64,000 nucleotides of DNA, taken from NCBI RefSeq assembly GCF_048544455.1, contig NC_133529.1:54431401-54495400 (forward strand), given 5' to 3'. The DNA is from Silene latifolia (lineage: Eukaryota; Streptophyta; Magnoliopsida; Caryophyllales; Caryophyllaceae). A model generated the notes under the pieces. It was not told where the DNA came from. It ran no database searches and saw nothing but the letters and a program-made list of their open reading frames with translations. A program made the translations under genes and the position numbers. Shown in pieces: positions 60,264-64,000 of this stretch. Positions within the stretch are counted from its first letter, which is position 1. Each line of letters starts with the position of its first letter.

Positions 60264-61890
60264 AAAACGATCCTCAGGCCTAACCAATGAATAATAATGA
60301 AATTAGGATGTGTCTAAATAAAATGAACCCCGGGTAGAAACTGTTAGGAGCCCCTCTTAGTGCGGTTAAGAAGGCGCCCTTAATTCATACCATGGCCCTC
60401 TCAGTTTTGAACCGGGAACCCTGAGAGAATACTTGAGAGTGTGGGGTAATTTAAAACGAATATTGTTTGTTTTGTCTTGAAAGTGCTTGTTGCCTTGTGT
60501 ACATGTTGTTTTCATTGATGATTGTGGTTACGGGGATATAACTTTGCTTCTAGGAAGAGGGGATGTGATATGATTTTAAGCATTGGTATATGTGTATGGT
60601 TATAGAAAAGTGTGATGGTATGTATTTGGGGAGGCATAGTTGTGATTAATATGTGAAGTATGATGGGTATAAGTGAAATTGTGAAGAATGTGATTTTGGT
60701 TGATTTCTCGACATTTTATCCTTGATTGTTTTGGCTGTCATTTACTGTCGGTTTAAAATTATTGCCCGACATTTTTATGTGTGATACTCTTGTGAGTTAG
60801 ATTTCATATGCCACTAGTATCATATTTAAATAATATACGGTTTAGGAGAAATAAATATTTTGGTGGACAGTAGTCGAAATATTCCTGTACAGTGATGTTT
60901 TCGCGCCATGTTTTTGTAAAATTTGCCATTTAAAAACTACGTAATTATTTGTTATAATTCCAACGCCACTGTTTAATAGACTCATGTATGTTTCTAAATT
61001 GGTAAGCCACGTTTTAAGAAAATATTTTGACAATTTATGGTGATTTTTACAAGTTGACCTAAGTTTCTGACAAGTTGCTATAAAATTTCTGTTTCGACCA
61101 AGTATCTTGTAAAATGCATTATAAATTGACCCTTTGAATTTTGACTTGATTCTTTCACCCCTGATCTACTAACTCTTTGTATTTTCTATAAATTCTCCAT
61201 AATTTGTTTATGTTATTAATTATCTATGATTTTTAAGTTGTAGCATGTTTTCCTTCGTCTTGAATAATGAAAATTTTGTCTCTTAATGTTTTGATATGGT
61301 GAATTGTGTGAATTAGATTATCATGTCTAGTGATATGCGGAACGTGTTACCCTAAAGCCTATATATATGTGTTACAATAATTGCATTCATGTTTAAGTTG
61401 GATGTTGTTAGTGACAATTAAGATGAACTAAGAAAAGATTAATTAAATAATTATGCGCATCTTTTGTTATAGATTATTATTAATTTGGCAATGTATTCGC
61501 CAGTAGTTAAGCAATAAGTTGGAATAAAGATTAATTCGAATATCTTATATGATGTGATTTGCTAGTAATTAAAATTTTGTTATTTATTCAATCATTAATT
61601 CATGTTGGAAGCGATAAGTGTTCTATATTACAATATGTGTTTCATGGTTTTATGGCATTATAATAATGAGTTGATTGTTCCTATTTTTAGTATTCCAAAC
61701 TTCGAGGACGAAGTTTATTTTTAGGGGGAAAGAATGTAATACTACATAAATTTTGAATTATTGTTTTGATGAGATTGATGTAGTTGATAATCGAAGTTGC
61801 TTAGTAATGTTGAATGGTGTGATGTTGTGAATGTTGTGGTTGTAGTTATGGGCGAACTTCGGGACGAAGTTCATTTTAAGGGGGGAAGAC
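60264..61890 (+). other. Interior of the chromovirus-like element, non-coding
   Basis: 1.6 kb, no gag, protease, reverse transcriptase or integrase recognised. Two purine tracts occur: TTTTTAGGGGGAAAGAATGTAA (61718-61739) and TTTTAAGGGGGGAAGAC (61874-61890), each followed by a TGTAAT LTR-like start. The second is the functional one in position. Confidence 0.65.
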
Positions 61891-62314
61891 TGTAATACCC
61901 CGTATTTTAATGATAAGTTATGAGAATAGTTTATGTAATTTAATAATTAATTAAAGGCATTTTTTGAATTACAAATAAGACGATAATTAGATAATAAAAT
62001 AAGTAAAACAAGTCGGGAATTGGGCTTAGCTAATAATTGAGTATTGGACCATGTGACATTAAGTAATTGGACTGAAATTTAGTATAATAAGGTTAGAGTA
62101 TAATCGGGATTTGCATCGGAAAATAATTATAATTATAATATAATATGGAAAGGTAGTAATTATATTATTACTAATAATAATTTATGACAATAATAAATTG
62201 GTACTTTGGTTTGTTGTACTTTGTTATACACTACCTCGGGAAACCGAAATGGTAACGGTCCTATTTATTTGGGAATGTCTAGCTAAAGGCTCCTGAATAA
62301 ATGGGGGTGTTACA
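61891..62314 (+). repeat. 3' LTR of the chromovirus-like element (short form)
   Basis: 424 bp, shares both ends with the 5' LTR but is far shorter. Confidence 0.85.
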
Positions 62315-62319
62315 CTAGT

Positions 62320-63250
62320 TATATAACAAATTTTTTGAAAGTAATATAAACAAACAAATGAAACAAAGAGGTGTAGAGTTTAAGTATGAATATAGAGTAC
62401 GTTAGATATTCTATATTTCTATAATGGCGAAAATTATGTAAAATATGGTCAAATAGAAATTATAGGATAGTTTCCCTTGAACCCTTGATATACAATACGG
62501 AGTATAAGTAAAGCCAATTCCAAGATTTCAAATATTTGATGAAATCTCTACTTATTGACCGCTCATTACAATAATGGTAATATTTTCATTTACATAAATC
62601 ACGGCTTCAATTTTGGTAACAAATCATTAAATAGTAAATTTGATTATGATTAAATTCATTATGGTAATAAATATTTTTGACACTATGGAAACTTTCTTCT
62701 ATAACTTATCCGTATTATGGGAACTAGTTTAGACCCCGTGCAATAAATGGACGGTATATAATTTTTTTTTTATTTTGAATAAATACTTATATAATAATGT
62801 CATCTCATTAGTTGTTCATATTTCTCGTCATTATATTTACTTTGATAAAAAAAGGGTTGAAGCTGAAAATTAATCAATATGCGAAAATGTATTTTACAGA
62901 AAATATTTTTATATCACAAAGTTAATGATTTCAAATTATACTCTCTAAATTTTTTTTAGCCACGAAAGTAATAATAACTATTTACAGTTTTGTTTTATAC
63001 ATAGTATAAGTCAAGTCATTCTCAAATAACAACATCAATAAAAGATTTAACAATTAATAGTTTTATATAAATTTTATCTATATTTTAATTAAAAATATTC
63101 TAATATTTTTAGTGAAAATAGTATAATTTAATGAAAATATAATAATTTAATGAAGAAAACCATAATTATTAACTTCCTTATTTAGTAAATGCACTTAATT
63201 GTAATTACCTTCCTTATTTAAGAAGATGCTTTTTGGAGGAAAAATTTGTA
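62320..63250. other. AT-rich stretch, possible Helitron end at 62724
   Basis: No coding region. At 62724-62755 the minus strand reads ACCGTCC...GCACGGGG, TCTAAA, CTAG, T, resembling a Helitron 3' end with a weak stem; a body to the right would be possible but no 5' end was found. Confidence 0.3.
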
Positions 63251-63395
63251 AGAATGTCTATTCATTTAGTAAATAGGGGATTTGTTTACCTATAATTAAA
63301 AGATATTCTCTCAAGAAATTTTTATTCCCTCTAGCATAAACTCTACGCCCTCCTCTGATGATGACTAAAATAATCCTTCCACGGAAAAATTTAAA

Positions 63396-63809
63396 ATGCA
63401 TCAATCGTTTGGGGCGGCCCCAATGAGGAGGTCTGCATCGCCTGATCGATCTCGAGTGCCGGAAACTTTGGATCCAAGGGTTCAAGTGGCCCCTTCGATG
63501 AGGGGGGCGTATAAGGATTCCCTTAGTAATGGTGTGTCACCATCATTTGCTATTCGTCAGGGGTTGGATTTCAATGTGACTAACAATGCGATCTATGAAG
63601 ATATATCAGATGATGATGTAGAGGAACATGAATATGCGAATGACCCCACTTGCCCTACTATTCTCTTAACCAATGAGGAGAAAGCAAAGATACGATTATA
63701 GTGGAAGGACTCGTTAATCATTAAAATGTTCGATAAGAATATTGGGTATTTCTCCTTGTTGCGCATAATCAAGAAAAAATGGGCAATCAAAGGAGGCCTA
63801 GTACTTACG
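63396..63809 (+). pseudogene. LINE (L1-type) ORF1 fragment with DUF4283-like start
   Basis: From ATG 63396 the frame encodes an N-terminal region with Ser/Arg and an acidic segment (EDISDDDVEEHEYAND), then TNEEKAKIRL, a TAG stop (63699-63701), and in the same frame WKDSLIIKMFDKNIGYFSLL then KKKWAIKGGLVLT. The last part matches the DUF4283 domain of plant L1 ORF1 proteins (W..SLI.KL..R.IGY..L...I...W...G), which bind nucleic acid in the ORF1-zinc knuckle protein. The stop and the LTR start at 63810 make this a dead fragment. No endonuclease or reverse transcriptase lies in the window. Confidence 0.65.
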
Positions 63810-64000
63810 TGTAATACTACGGTTTTATGAGTCTTTGGGTACTCTATCGAGTGGGGCTTACTTTGTCGAGTAAGTAGTTTTTGACGCAAAATAGTAGACT
63901 GCCTGTAGGGTACTCGATCGAGTGAGTTGGGGACTCGATCGAGTAAGGGGCACTCGATCGAGTAAGTGCCTTACTCGATCGAGTAAGTGAGTTTACGGGC
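63810..64000 (+). mobile_element. Start of an LTR retrotransposon (continues beyond window)
   Basis: TGTAATACTACGG at 63810 resembles the TGTAATAC LTR start of chromovirus-like elements and interrupts the LINE frame. From 63919 to 63983 there are four ACTCGATCGAGT motifs. The rest is outside the window. Confidence 0.5.

Larger units (their letters stand above)
57454..62314 (+). mobile_element. Non-coding Ty3/gypsy chromovirus-like LTR element
   Basis: Both LTRs start TGTAATACCCCG and end GGGGGTGTTACA. The 5' LTR is about 2.8 kb (57454-60248) and the 3' LTR only 424 bp (61891-62314). The 5-bp duplication CTAGT is exact (57449-57453 and 62315-62319). An initiator tRNA-Met primer site follows the 5' LTR. 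LTR start, primer and the GAGGACGAAGTTT phrase before the purine tract suggest the Tekay/Del group. No gag or pol is recognisable in the 1.6-kb interior, so it is a non-autonomous derivative. Shared LTR parts differ at only a few positions, so it is fairly young. Confidence 0.8.

Noticed and set aside
62724-62755. Helitron 3' end on the minus strand
   Set aside because: CTAG and a GCACGGGG phrase are present but the stem is only about four pairs and no 5' end was found; noted as possible only.

Overview
This is a plant nuclear window made almost entirely of nested mobile DNA; I found no intact host gene. The LTR families (Athila-like and chromovirus-like Ty3/gypsy, Ty1/copia), Stowaway and hAT MITEs, Helitron ends and a DUF4283-type LINE ORF1 point to an angiosperm. 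The abundance of CTCGATCGAG motif arrays makes me lean to Caryophyllales, but that is a weak inference.

Layout. (1) 1-2276: end of a Helitron (hairpin plus CTAG at 912) lying in a repeat-bearing element whose right terminus meets a (TA)n tract. (2) 2385-13456: a young Athila-like LTR retrotransposon, apparently non-autonomous, sitting inside that (TA)n tract. (3) 13503-47278: a chain of terminal-inverted-repeat elements, here called M1 to M6, each joined to the next by a (TA)n tract. M1 is about 5 kb once a young Ty1/copia element (15801-24598, TSD TGATT) is removed, and it carries a captured RING-H2 gene fragment. M2 and M3 are sister copies of about 560 bp, M4 is 1.8 kb and M5 0.66 kb. M6 is a 4.68-kb element present as one partial and three full head-to-tail copies separated only by TATATA. 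(4) 47375-57452: three Helitrons. The long one (48920 to about 55970, minus strand) carries pieces of UDP-glucose pyrophosphorylase and V-ATPase subunit H genes. Stowaway, hAT and other MITEs lie among them. (5) 57454-62314: a non-coding chromovirus-like LTR element inserted exactly at a Helitron end. (6) 63396-64000: a LINE ORF1 fragment cut by the start of another LTR element.

The most unusual signal is the M0-M6 group. Their ends share a layout (TA tract, a short spacer, GGATC, then clustered GTGAGAACC- or GTGAGTCC-type motifs) although their interiors are unrelated. Each carries its own array of a short motif. The two large types (M1, M6) each carry a convergent pair of tRNA-like sequences near the middle. 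These fold as cloverleaves with compensating acceptor-stem changes but have a closed anticodon arm that cannot decode. I see no transposase, so the group may be mobilised in trans. They resemble in habit the (TA)n-targeting 'micron' elements of rice, but I cannot place them in a named superfamily.

A caution: differences between near-identical repeats in the window cluster at CAG/CTG trinucleotides, often as small indels. This looks like uncorrected base-calling error at methylated CHG sites, so fine-scale divergence and some stop codons should be treated with suspicion.
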